From: Prevotella sp. CAG:732
Lineage (GTDB): Bacteria; Bacteroidota; Bacteroidia; Bacteroidales; Bacteroidaceae
Length of the DNA stretch: 25,839 bases
Direction: 5' to 3'
NCBI GenBank assembly: GCA_000436035.1
Contig: FR893258.1
Coordinates: 1-25,839, forward strand
Each line of letters opens with the position of its first letter. The stretch's first letter is position 1. This document shows, one piece after another, positions 1-8,292 of this stretch. A program made the position numbers and the translations under genes. A model generated the notes under the pieces. That model did not search any database, had not been told where the DNA came from, and saw nothing but the letters and a program-made list of their open reading frames with translations.

Positions 1-36
1 GTTTAATTTACAATAGTGTTGCGGAATTAAGGTTAT

Positions 37-96
37 CATAAAAAAGGTTTTAAGACTGCTACAGAACGTCGAGTAGCTTGGTATAAAAAAAGATGA
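37..96 (+). pseudogene. possible C-terminal scrap of an Rhs-linked toxin
   Basis: A short open stretch reads GYHKKGFKTATERRVAWYKK and stops at the TGA at 94-96. Upstream in the same frame are stops at 4-6 and 28-30, so no complete gene is present. The basic, His/Trp-containing end directly before an immunity gene is where a nuclease-type toxin tip would sit in an Rhs locus. That role is inferred from position only; no catalytic motif is visible and the piece runs close to the window edge. Confidence 0.25.
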
Positions 97-160
97 AAGA
101 GTCTTGGTATGATAGACACATATCATCAACTTTACATCCAATAGAAAAAGTGTCAAAACA

Positions 161-592
161 ATGAAAGTAATCAAATTTCTATTAGTTTTTGTATTAATCA
201 TGACCTCTTTCCTATCAGGGTATATGATTCATAAATCTTAGGACGGTTATAATATTGATGATTTTAAGAAAATACAGAATGAAGTTAAAACCATACAAGA
301 AGATACTGTGTTGTCTTATATAAAAATTACAGACGATCGGATTCCTCATAATGCTGTTTTCTTACCTAAAGGAAATATTATCTCAACAGAAGAGACTGCT
401 GCACAGTTCGGTTATTTAATTGCAAAGGCATTATATGGGAAAGAAATATATAGGCAAATGCCTTTAAATATATATGAGAAGAAAGATGTATGGGATATTA
501 CTGGCTCTGTGAATTCTTTGCAAGGTGGAGGATTTTATATGGAAGTAAGTAAGGTCAATGGAGCAATACTTAAGTTAGGACATTATAAATAG
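161..592 (+). pseudogene. NTF2-fold immunity protein, interrupted by an in-frame TAG
   Basis: The frame starts with ATG at 161 and encodes a hydrophobic N-terminal signal or membrane segment (MKVIKFLLVFVLIMTSFLSG). It hits TAG at 239-241 and then continues open in the same frame to the TAA at 590-592. The part after the stop has the features of the NTF2-fold immunity family (Imm-NTF2-2 type): a stretch reading NIISTEETAAQFGYLIAKAL, a central DVWDITGS, and a glycine-rich GGGFYMEVSKVNGAILKL end. The length, about 143 codons, is normal for the family. Such proteins neutralise the toxin encoded just upstream in polymorphic-toxin loci, fitting the Rhs remnants on both sides. A shorter product from GTG at 308 (94 aa) is possible but would lack the N-terminal segment. 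A base-calling error at 239 would restore the gene. Confidence 0.7.
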
Positions 593-629
593 AATAGCCT
601 ATACCTACGATAGGCCCGTGTGATCTTCT

Positions 630-1112
630 GCAAGGGTGAGCCTTACGGCAGCAGGTACGGTCATCATAACCAACAAATATCAGTATGATGCGGTGGATAA
701 TATCTTAGGAATCACCAATGCCGTAGACTAGACACGGGACAATACTAATGGCGATAAAAAGCTTGGTGGCGCATTCAAGCACAGCTATGCTTACGACGAT
801 TTAAACCGTTTGGTATATGCCGGTGGTAAGGCCAAGCAGGCAAGTTACAGCATGCAGATGACTTTTGGACGCATGAGCGAACCGCTTACCAAGGTGCAAA
901 AGGTGGACTCCACAAAGACAGCACAGTCTTACGACTTCACGTATAAGTACGAGGATAGCAATCATCCCACCGCTCCAACGCAGATTGGTCACGATCATTA
1001 CACATATGATGCCAACGGTAATCCAACGCTGGTAACAAATGACTCTACGAATACTACTCGTGAGATGTACTGGGACGAGGATAACCGCTTGATGGTACTC
1101 TCTGACAACGAC
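630..1112 (+). pseudogene. internal fragment of an Rhs-repeat core protein
   Basis: Read in one frame, the translation shows several YD/Rhs repeats: NKYQYDAVDNILG, SYAYDDLNRLVYAGGK, YTYDANGNPTL and MYWDEDNRLMVLSDND. These are typical of the shell-forming core of Rhs polymorphic toxins in Prevotella. There is no start codon or signal, the frame is cut by TAG at 729-731, and similarity ends abruptly after 1112, where an intact Rhs protein would continue with further YTY repeats. The remainder of the frame to 1190 is unrelated sequence. This is a displaced, non-functional Rhs tip, of the kind that accumulates downstream of an active Rhs gene by recombination. Confidence 0.8.
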
Positions 1113-1190
1113 TTTTGTAGGAGTGTAGGCGCAAAACAGCAGCTTTTGCCCCCAATCTCTCATTTCTGTAGCATTTTTGTTTTGGAATAA

Positions 1191-1385
1191 TTATAGGTTG
1201 CCCCTACTGAAGAAATTGCTAGCCATTGTGAGAAGTATCTCACCATATTGATAGCCCACCAATTGGCTCCTTCTTCCAAGATAATTGTCCACATGTGGCA
1301 TAATATGATGCATAAATTGGTTCGCAACATAAAAAAGTCCACCAAAAGGCGTGAATTTCTCGGGTTTTATTTGTACCTTTGTCAT
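1191..1385 (-). mobile_element. truncated IS1380-family transposase (N-terminal stub)
   Basis: Starting at the ATG at 1385, the minus strand encodes MTKVQIKPEKFTPFGG, then a segment ending in LGRRSQLVGYQYGEILLTMA. This is the conserved beginning of IS1380-family transposases in Bacteroidales (MTKV.IKSE..TPFGG, then GYQYSEI). The frame stops after about 64 residues, whereas the full enzyme has over 400, so all catalytic DDE residues are missing. The sequence between 1113 and 1190 is not recognisable as transposase. The stub abuts the broken end of the Rhs fragment, suggesting that insertion and later deletion removed the Rhs 3' part. Confidence 0.65.
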
Positions 1386-1456
1386 GTCATTCAAAATTTT
1401 ATTTGTTTTTATTTTTTGCATCACTAAGATAAGTGAAATTTTTGACATGGTAAAAT

Positions 1457-1481
1457 CCTGAGCAACATTTTGTTGCTCAGG
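1457..1481. repeat. perfect 11-bp palindrome, possible IS end or terminator
   Basis: CCTGAGCAACA (1457-1467) and TGTTGCTCAGG (1471-1481) pair perfectly around a TTT loop. It lies about 70 bp upstream of the transposase stub. It could be the terminal structure of the decayed insertion sequence. It could also serve as a terminator for the minus-strand ATPase gene that ends at 1552. Confidence 0.45.
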
Positions 1482-1551
1482 TGCTTATAAAAAATCTTAA
1501 ATTATATGACTGCGGATTTTAGGTACAAAGAAAACTTTTTAGTAAAAGTAG

Positions 1552-2757
1552 CTAGAGCCTCAGAAAATCACCTAGATGGATGTGCTTGATTCCATCCACG
1601 CTGCTGCCGCTGGTCCATTCGTCTAGGCTTACTACATACTTAGCGTAATTATTGCGAATGGCTTGAAGATTACCAAATTCTCTTTGGCGAGTACTCTCAT
1701 CTGCCATCATATAGGTAGATTGAATATAGACTACTTCATCTCCTTTCTTCGCAACAAAATCAATTTCGCGACCTCCTGTTTGTTGACCAGTGTATATCTC
1801 ATATTGCTTGTTGGCAAGGTGCAGATAGATGGCATTCTCCATCAGTTTGTTGATGTCCTTTTGCATATTGAAACCGAAGTGGCAATTTCTGAGTCCCAGA
1901 TCTTCGAAATAATACTTGTCGCCAATCTCAAATGTCTTAAGTCCATTCACGTCAATGCGGCGCACCTTATTGATAAGGTATGCATTTTGAAGTGCCCTAA
2001 GGTAGTTGATTACTTGCAGAGGCGAAATGCTAACGTGCTGCGATTTGAGATAGCGGCTGATGTTGTTGGCAGAAAAGAGATTTCCTACATTGTCAGCAGT
2101 GTATAGAGCCAAGGATTCCAAGAAGTCCACATTACGAATGGATTCTCTTTTCACCACGTCCTTAAGCATGATGGTGGAATATACATTGCGGAGATATTCA
2201 AAGTCGATGTCTCTGTCCAGGGGTAGGTTGCTCAAATAGGGGAGTCCGCCTATCGTTAAGTATAGGCGCAGACTTTGTGTAGAAGCCGCCAACTTGTGAA
2301 ACTCCAAAAACTCAAGATAACTCAAGCTGTGGATATGAAATTCCACATATCTTCCTGAGAGGTATGTGGATAACTCACTGGATAGCATCGTGGCATTGCT
2401 ACCTGTGATATAGATGTCGCAGGCATCTTGTGCTTGTAGGCTTCTGAGGGTATGCTCAAATCCCTGTATGTCTTGCACTTCATCTATGAACAGATAGTTG
2501 TTCTTGTCTGTTTTCAAATGTTCGCTAACATAGGCAGACAGCTCTTCATGGGAACGCATAAAGGCAAACTCCTCCAACTCCTTGTTGATGCAGATGATGT
2601 TGCTGTCTGGTTGTGTTTGTTCTATATGGTTCTGTATTTGTCTCAAGATGCAACTTTTTCCCACACGGCGTTGCCCTGTGAGCACTTTGATGATGTTCTT
2701 ATTGATAAATGGAGCTATTCGCTCTGTGTATATCCGACGATTGATGAGCTGTATCAT
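1552..2757 (-). CDS. AAA+ ATPase with C-terminal DUF4143 domain
   Basis: The 401-residue cytosolic protein has Walker A GQRRVGKS at residues 28-35, Walker B YLFIDEVQ at 88-95, and a sensor-1-like TGSNA shortly after. The second half is a winged-helix/DUF4143 region with a PD-(D/E)XK-like end (GGREIDFVAKKGDEVVYIQ). These ATPases are common in multiple copies in Bacteroidota, usually alone, and their cellular role is unknown; links to toxin-antitoxin or DNA processing are guesses. Start: the ATG at 2757 gives the usual beginning, a short helix before Walker A. The gene stands alone between the Rhs debris and divergent mutS. All ATPase motifs and the C-terminal charged residues look intact. Confidence 0.88.
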   Translation of the reverse strand: MIQLINRRIYTERIAPFINKNIIKVLTGQRRVGKSCILRQIQNHIEQTQPDSNIICINKELEEFAFMRSHEELSAYVSEHLKTDKNNYLFIDEVQDIQGFEHTLRSLQAQDACDIYITGSNATMLSSELSTYLSGRYVEFHIHSLSYLEFLEFHKLAASTQSLRLYLTIGGLPYLSNLPLDRDIDFEYLRNVYSTIMLKDVVKRESIRNVDFLESLALYTADNVGNLFSANNISRYLKSQHVSISPLQVINYLRALQNAYLINKVRRIDVNGLKTFEIGDKYYFEDLGLRNCHFGFNMQKDINKLMENAIYLHLANKQYEIYTGQQTGGREIDFVAKKGDEVVYIQSTYMMADESTRQREFGNLQAIRNNYAKYVVSLDEWTSGSSVDGIKHIHLGDFLRL

Positions 2758-2768
2758 ACTTATTTTTA

Positions 2769-2862
2769 TTAGTTATACTTAAAACTTTTGGCAAAAATAC
2801 CATTTTTGTTTGGCATACTTAATAAAACTAATGAAAATTGCGCTTTTGTTAGTTATAATTAA
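2769..2862. promoter_or_regulatory. paired TTAGTTATAnTTAA repeats around the ATPase promoter
   Basis: TTAGTTATACTTAA (2769-2782) and TTAGTTATAATTAA (2849-2862) are near-identical and exactly 80 bp apart. Between them, on the minus strand, is a -7-like TATTTTTG (2799 to 2792), with no convincing -33 element. The repeats bracket the presumed ATPase promoter, as expected for a looping repressor or autoregulator. This is inference from position. Confidence 0.4.
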
Positions 2863-2899
2863 CAAAATGGGAAAAGAGCAGGTGAAAAAACGCTAAATA

Positions 2900-2913
2900 T
2901 TACCCTAGGGTAA
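2900..2913. promoter_or_regulatory. 14-bp perfect palindrome upstream of mutS
   Basis: TTACCCTAGGGTAA is self-complementary over all 14 bases. It ends 22 bp before the mutS -7 box at 2936 and overlaps where a -33 element would lie. It contains the rare CTAG tetranucleotide. A dimeric regulator could bind here; none is identifiable in the window. Confidence 0.4.
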
Positions 2914-2935
2914 CTTACCTTTGGTTAATATTTTG

Positions 2936-2943
2936 TATTTTTG
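2936..2943 (+). promoter_or_regulatory. mutS -7 promoter element
   Basis: TATTTTTG matches the Bacteroidota -7 consensus TAnnTTTG, 30 bp before the mutS ATG. No TTTG was found at the standard 19-20 bp spacing; a TTTG is present only 12 bp upstream. Confidence 0.5.
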
Positions 2944-2973
2944 CATTTCTAACATAGAAAAAGAAAGATAACA

Positions 2974-5637
2974 ATGGCAAACGATAATAAAGGTCTTACA
3001 CCGATGATGCGACAATTCTTCGAGATGAAATCCAAGCACCCCGAAGCATTGTTGCTTTTCCGTTGTGGTGACTTCTACGAAACTTATTGCGAAGATGCGA
3101 TAGAGGCTTCCAAAGTGCTCGGCATCACGCTGACTCGCCGTAACAATGGCGGTTCGGCTGGTGGGGCAGAGATGGCTGGATTCCCTCATCATGCTCTCGA
3201 CACCTACTTGCCGAAACTCATCAGGGCAGGCAAACGTGTGGCTGTATGCGACCAACTGGAGGACCCAAAGAAGAAGCGTCAGGAAATCAAGGGCAAGAAA
3301 GGTTTGAGCCAAATGGACAAGATGGTGAAGCGTGGCATCACCGAACTGGTGACTCCGGGTGTGGCGATGGGCGACAACGTCTTGAACTATAAGGAGAACA
3401 ACTTCCTCGCTGCTGTCCACTTCGGTAAGGCTGCTTGTGGCGTGAGCTTCCTCGACATCTCTACGGGAGAATTCCTCACCGGTGAGGGTACGCCCGACTA
3501 TGTGGAGAAGTTGATGGGCAACTTCCAGCCGAAAGAGGTGCTTTATGATCGTGCCATGAAGTCGAAGTTTGAGCAAAACTTTGGTACCAAGTATTGTACC
3601 TTTGAGTTGGATGACTGGGTCTTCACCGAGCAAACCGCCCGACAGAAACTCTTGTCTCATTTCAAGACGAAGTCACTGAAAGGTTTCGGTGTGGAGCACC
3701 TGAAGAATGGTATCATCGCTAGCGGTGCCATCATGCAATACTTGGAGATTACTCAGCATACCCAAATCAAGCATATCACGGCTCTCTCTCGCATCGAGGA
3801 GGATAAATTTGTGCGCATGGACCGATTTACCATCCGCAGCTTGGAGTTGGTGGCTCCGATGCAGGAGGATGGTTCGTCGCTTCTCAATGTCATCGACCGA
3901 ACGGTGACGGCAATGGGTGGTCGTATGCTCCGTCGATGGCTTGTTTTCCCTCTGAAGGATGTTAAACCCATCAATGAGCGACTCGACATCGTGGAGTATT
4001 TCTTCAAGGAGCCTGAGTTCCGTCAGCTCCTCGATGACCAGTTCCATCGCATCGGCGACTTGGAGCGTATCATCTCCAAGGTGGCAGTGGGCAGAGTATC
4101 GCCTCGTGAGGTAGTGCAGTTGAAGAATGCTCTGGAGGCTATCCAACCTATCAAGATTGCCTGCGAACATGCCAAGAACGAAGCCCTCCAGAGAGTGGGC
4201 GACCAACTCAATCTCTGTGAGACGCTGCGAGACCGTATCGCCAAGGAGATTCAGCCCGACCCACCGCAGTTGGTCAACAAGGGCGATGTCATCGCCGATG
4301 GCTATAATGCTGAGTTGGATGACCTTCGTTCCATCAGTCGCCACGGCAAGGATTATCTGCTCAAGATACAGGAGCGAGAGATCGAGAAGACGGGTATCTC
4401 CAGTTTGAAAGTGGGATATAACAATGTCTTCGGATATTACCTCGAAGTGCGCAATACCTTCAAGGACAAGGTGCCTGCCGACTGGATTCGCAAGCAGACC
4501 TTGGCGCAAGCCGAGCGATATATCACCCAAGAATTGAAGGAATATGAGGAAAAGATATTGGGAGCTGATGAGAAGATTTTGATATTGGAAGCACAGCTTT
4601 TCAATGAGTTGATAGCTGCCATGCAGGAGTATATCCCTCAGATTCAGATCAATGCCAATCTCATCGCTCGTATGGATTGCCTTCTCTCTTTTGCCAAGGC
4701 ATCGGATGAGAATCGCTATGTGCGTCCTGTTATTGACGATTCCCAGGTGCTCGACATCAAGCAAGGTCGTCACCCTGTGATAGAAACTCAGTTGCCATTG
4801 GGCGAGCGATATGTGCCAAACGATGTGCTGCTTGATACCGAGAAACAGCAGATTATGATGATTACGGGTCCTAACATGGCTGGTAAATCGGCTCTCTTGC
4901 GTCAAACGGCACTGATTGTACTGTTAGCCCAAGTGGGATGTTTCGTGCCGGCAGAGAGCGCAAGAGTGGGCTTGGTCGATAAGATTTTCACTCGTGTGGG
5001 AGCGAGCGACAATATTTCCTTGGGCGAATCAACCTTTATGGTGGAGATGACTGAGGCGGCGAATATCTTGAACAATGTATCGCCACGCTCGTTGGTGCTC
5101 TTTGATGAGTTGGGTCGTGGTACTTCCACCTACGATGGCATTTCCATCGCTTGGGCTATCGTGGAGTATCTGCATGAGCATAAGAAGGCGCAAGCTCGTA
5201 CGCTCTTCGCCACTCACTATCATGAGTTGAACGAGATGGAGAAGAACTTCCCTCGCATCAAGAACTTCAATGTGAGTGTGAAGGAGGTAGATGGCAAGGT
5301 TATCTTCCTACGTAAGTTGGAACCGGGCGGCAGTGAGCACTCCTTCGGTATTCATGTGGCGGAGATAGCTGGTATGCCTCGCAGCATCGTGAATCGTGCC
5401 AATGTCATCTTGAAGCAGTTGGAGGATGACAATGAGGGAGTAGGAGGTGCTGGCAAGCCGAATGTGCAGCATCTCGACGAACCGAAGGATGGCGTACAGC
5501 TCAGTTTCTTCCAGCTCGATGATCCTGTGCTCTGTCAGATACGTGATGAGATACTCGGCTTGGATGTCAACAATCTCACACCTGTTGAGGCTTTGAACAA
5601 GCTCAACGACATCAAGAAGATATTATTGGGGAGATAA
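2974..5637 (+). CDS. mutS: DNA mismatch repair protein MutS
   Basis: The 887-residue protein recognises mismatches and starts repair with MutL. The N-terminal mismatch-binding domain has the Phe-x-Glu motif in GDFYETY, preceded by TPMMRQFFEMK. The ATPase domain carries Walker A GPNMAGKS at residues 632-639, Walker B LVLFDE at 707-712 followed by GRGTSTYDG, and THYHEL. Connector, lever and clamp regions are in the expected order, and length is normal for MutS1 of this phylum. A MutS2-type Smr domain is absent. The ATG at 2974 gives the standard N-terminus. The last 15 bp overlap the 3' end of the convergent phosphoesterase gene. It has its own promoter, with a palindrome just upstream. Confidence 0.97.
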   Translation: MANDNKGLTPMMRQFFEMKSKHPEALLLFRCGDFYETYCEDAIEASKVLGITLTRRNNGGSAGGAEMAGFPHHALDTYLPKLIRAGKRVAVCDQLEDPKKKRQEIKGKKGLSQMDKMVKRGITELVTPGVAMGDNVLNYKENNFLAAVHFGKAACGVSFLDISTGEFLTGEGTPDYVEKLMGNFQPKEVLYDRAMKSKFEQNFGTKYCTFELDDWVFTEQTARQKLLSHFKTKSLKGFGVEHLKNGIIASGAIMQYLEITQHTQIKHITALSRIEEDKFVRMDRFTIRSLELVAPMQEDGSSLLNVIDRTVTAMGGRMLRRWLVFPLKDVKPINERLDIVEYFFKEPEFRQLLDDQFHRIGDLERIISKVAVGRVSPREVVQLKNALEAIQPIKIACEHAKNEALQRVGDQLNLCETLRDRIAKEIQPDPPQLVNKGDVIADGYNAELDDLRSISRHGKDYLLKIQEREIEKTGISSLKVGYNNVFGYYLEVRNTFKDKVPADWIRKQTLAQAERYITQELKEYEEKILGADEKILILEAQLFNELIAAMQEYIPQIQINANLIARMDCLLSFAKASDENRYVRPVIDDSQVLDIKQGRHPVIETQLPLGERYVPNDVLLDTEKQQIMMITGPNMAGKSALLRQTALIVLLAQVGCFVPAESARVGLVDKIFTRVGASDNISLGESTFMVEMTEAANILNNVSPRSLVLFDELGRGTSTYDGISIAWAIVEYLHEHKKAQARTLFATHYHELNEMEKNFPRIKNFNVSVKEVDGKVIFLRKLEPGGSEHSFGIHVAEIAGMPRSIVNRANVILKQLEDDNEGVGGAGKPNVQHLDEPKDGVQLSFFQLDDPVLCQIRDEILGLDVNNLTPVEALNKLNDIKKILLGR

Positions 5638-7395
5638 TTTCTCATTCTTGTAGTAGTGGGCGAAGTTGGCAAAAGGAGCGGTGATGACCTCGGAGCTGCT
5701 ACCCGTGTAGATATGACCGTATGGGTCGATAGCCTTGATGGTGATGTGGGCATCTGGCGAGGTAGGCTCATAATAGAAGAGGTGATTCATCAAGAGATAA
5801 CCATTCTGCTTGCTGATGAAGCGATAAGGAGCGCACTGGATGTACTTGTGGTGATAACCCGTGGCAAAGGCATCCTGATTCTTGCTGCTCAGACGCTTCA
5901 TCGGGTACTCCTTGCCATTTTCCAAGGCATATATCTTCCAACGGGAGTCGGCGTTGAAGACATTGGCTATCAAGATATGCTTGCCCTTCTCCAACTTCCA
6001 ATCCTCCGCATAACTCTCACCATTGTAGTCGGTGTCGGCACGGAAGAGGGTCATCTGTTTGGTCTTGTCCCAGAAAGTGCCCTTGTAATAGCAATCAGAC
6101 AGTTGGGTGCCCTTGAAGGTATAGACGTAGTAGCCATTTGGCGTACCACAGATATTGATGTTGGATTGCCAAATATTGCCACAAGCTGCGGCATGGCAAT
6201 GCTCCATCACGTGTTTGCCTTCATATTCTATCTCGTGGTTGAGGGCGAAGTGGGTGTGGCCGCAGAAGAGTTCATACCCACCCTTGAACTCCTTCAGGAG
6301 AGCCAGGAGCGAGGAGAGGCGAGAAGAGGTAAAGTGACCTTCTTCTGTCTCTATGCCCACTGGTTTGGCATTCTTGAAAGGTGTGTTGCCAAAGGTGAAT
6401 GGGATGTGATAACAGAGGATGACCTTCTTGTCCTTTGGAGTGAGGGCGAGGTCTTCCTTGAGCCATTTCACTTGCGTGGCGTGAAGTTCGCCAGGTGAAT
6501 AATATCCTTTTCGGGTGAAGAAACAGTTGTTGATACAGACATAGTGCTCGTCGCCACGGTCGAAGGAGAAGTCGGTAGGACCGAAACTGTCCTCCCACTT
6601 GCGTTTGTAGAGAGTCTTGCCGTCTTGGTCGTGGTTGCCGATGACAGAGAATAGACGCATCTCCGATGAACCCAAAGCCTCTCTTATCTGGCGCTCCAAC
6701 TGGGCGTTGTAACCACCATAATATTGTACGTCATCGCCCATGCTGAGACCATATACCGGCGTGCCGTTGGGCAGATTGCGGATGGTGGTCTTGATGTCCT
6801 TCATCGTCTGCGTGGTGAATCGCTCCAAGTCGCTTTTCTTCACGGGATTGTCATCGGGAGAAGTGTAATAAGGATTGAAGGCATTGGTTACCTGTGGGTC
6901 ACCGATGACGATCATCTTATAGTGATTTTCCTTGCCACCGGGAAGTCGGGTCAAGGTGAAGTCATACACTTTCTTGTCGTTGCTTACAGTTTGGTAGAAG
7001 CAAGCCGTGCGGTCGGTTTCCGAATGAGTGGGAACCTCGCAGTCGGCAGGTACGGAATAATAGATGAAGCGAGCCAAACTATCTCGCTTCATCTGATAAT
7101 GTCCTAAGGAATCGGTCTTTACACAGGTATATCCATCACTCACGATGACATCAGCCACTCCGTTGCCATCTGTGTCGGTGAGTGTGCCAGAGATGTTGAA
7201 GTCCATCTTCTTGACGGTAGGTTTTACCTTCTTGACGGTATCTACGGCTTGTGGTTTCGGTTTTTGCGTTATCGTCTTTTTGGCAGTGATGGGTCTCTGT
7301 GGGCTGGTCTTGCGTAGGCGCAAGGTTACCCCGATTGCCACGAGAGCGCAGCAAACCAATGAGATGATGCCTATGTACATTTGTCGCCTATTCAT
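5623..7395 (-). CDS. exported calcineurin-like metallophosphoesterase
   Basis: The 590-residue protein begins with a signal anchor (residues 7-27, basic MNRRQ then hydrophobic). An Fn3-like MetallophosN domain follows (about 65-150, with SGTLTDTDGNGVADV). The metallophosphoesterase core has GDPQ at 165-168, GDD at 220-222, GNHD at 253-256, a YHIPF histidine and GHTH at 379-382, so the two-metal site is complete. The C-terminal 190 residues match the Bacteroidales MetallophosC domain. It probably hydrolyses phosphoesters outside the cytoplasmic membrane; the substrate is unknown. It follows lgt by 45 bp on the same strand, so it is probably the last gene of the ychF-lgt unit. Its 3' end overlaps mutS by 15 bp. 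Confidence 0.9.
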   Translation of the reverse strand: MNRRQMYIGIISLVCCALVAIGVTLRLRKTSPQRPITAKKTITQKPKPQAVDTVKKVKPTVKKMDFNISGTLTDTDGNGVADVIVSDGYTCVKTDSLGHYQMKRDSLARFIYYSVPADCEVPTHSETDRTACFYQTVSNDKKVYDFTLTRLPGGKENHYKMIVIGDPQVTNAFNPYYTSPDDNPVKKSDLERFTTQTMKDIKTTIRNLPNGTPVYGLSMGDDVQYYGGYNAQLERQIREALGSSEMRLFSVIGNHDQDGKTLYKRKWEDSFGPTDFSFDRGDEHYVCINNCFFTRKGYYSPGELHATQVKWLKEDLALTPKDKKVILCYHIPFTFGNTPFKNAKPVGIETEEGHFTSSRLSSLLALLKEFKGGYELFCGHTHFALNHEIEYEGKHVMEHCHAAACGNIWQSNINICGTPNGYYVYTFKGTQLSDCYYKGTFWDKTKQMTLFRADTDYNGESYAEDWKLEKGKHILIANVFNADSRWKIYALENGKEYPMKRLSSKNQDAFATGYHHKYIQCAPYRFISKQNGYLLMNHLFYYEPTSPDAHITIKAIDPYGHIYTGSSSEVITAPFANFAHYYKNEKLSPQ

Positions 7396-7440
7396 GCTGT
7401 GATTGATGTCATGCCTTGGCTTTTCGCCGATAGTCCTTTT

Positions 7441-8292
7441 TTATTTTTCTAGGAGCTGACTTCTCTTGAAGCTGGAGGCGATGCTCCAAACGCCCAGGAG
7501 GATGAGAGGGATGCTGAGTATCTGTCCCATATCCATAGGCAAACCTGCCTCGAATGCCACCTGAATCTCCTTCGTATATTCGATGAAGAAACGGAAGGTG
7601 AATATCAAGGTGAGGCATAGTCCGAAGTAGAGACCCGTGCCCACGCTCTTCGGTCCTTTCTTCTTGTAGATGAAGATGATGAGGAGGAAGATGATGAGAT
7701 AGGCGATAGCCTCATAGAGTTGCCCTGGATGGCGTGGGTATTGGTCTTCCTTGACGAAGATGAATGCCCATGGCACATCGGTCACCTTGCCGATGATCTC
7801 GGAGTTCATCAAGTTGCCGAGACGGATGAACATGGCGGCGATGCCAGAGCAGATGCCCATGTTGTCGAGCACCACCCAGCCCTTTACCTTCACGTTGTGG
7901 CAGTAGAGCCATATCGCCACAAACATGCCGAATACGCCTCCGTGACTTGCCAATCCCTCATAGCCCGTGAGTTTCCAACTGCCATCGGGCATGTGATGGA
8001 ATGGTATCAGCATTTCGATGACGTGATCCCACTGTGAGAGGAAATACTCCGGCTGATAGAAGAGACAATGCCCCAAGCGTGCTCCCACCAAGATGCCGAT
8101 GAAGATGTAGAGGAAAAGTGGTTCAAACTTCTCTGCCTCTATCTTCTGCTCCTTGTAGAGACGCTGCATCAACAGGTAGCCGAGCAGCAATCCCACGAGC
8201 CAGCAAGTGGAGTAGTAGCGAATGGTCAAGGGACCCAGATGCGCCAAGATGGGGTCTGGGTCCCATACGATATAGTTGAGTAAATTTGCCAT
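7441..8292 (-). CDS. lgt: prolipoprotein diacylglyceryl transferase
   Basis: Lgt moves diacylglycerol from phosphatidylglycerol onto the lipobox cysteine of prolipoproteins, the first step of lipoprotein maturation. The 283-residue protein has several membrane helices. Diagnostic motifs are GARLGHCLFY at about 70-79, SHGGVFG at 116-122 (the histidine equivalent to E. coli His103), RLGNLMNSE at 157-165 (Lgt signature with the essential arginine) and HPGQLYE at 188-194. Start and stop fit the family length. Its ATG overlaps the ychF stop by one base in the minus-strand string TAATG, suggesting translational coupling. Confidence 0.96.
   Translation of the reverse strand: MANLLNYIVWDPDPILAHLGPLTIRYYSTCWLVGLLLGYLLMQRLYKEQKIEAEKFEPLFLYIFIGILVGARLGHCLFYQPEYFLSQWDHVIEMLIPFHHMPDGSWKLTGYEGLASHGGVFGMFVAIWLYCHNVKVKGWVVLDNMGICSGIAAMFIRLGNLMNSEIIGKVTDVPWAFIFVKEDQYPRHPGQLYEAIAYLIIFLLIIFIYKKKGPKSVGTGLYFGLCLTLIFTFRFFIEYTKEIQVAFEAGLPMDMGQILSIPLILLGVWSIASSFKRSQLLEK

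Noticed and set aside
801..1163. Minus-strand open frame opposite the Rhs fragment
   Set aside because: The complementary strand has clear YD repeats; this frame is their shadow.
3673..4905. Long minus-strand open frame opposite mutS (also 2905-3660)
   Set aside because: It lies fully within mutS, has no recognisable domain, and follows from mutS codon bias.
5656..6498. Plus-strand open frame opposite the phosphoesterase
   Set aside because: Antisense to catalytic motifs such as GHTH and GNHD; no independent start signal or family.
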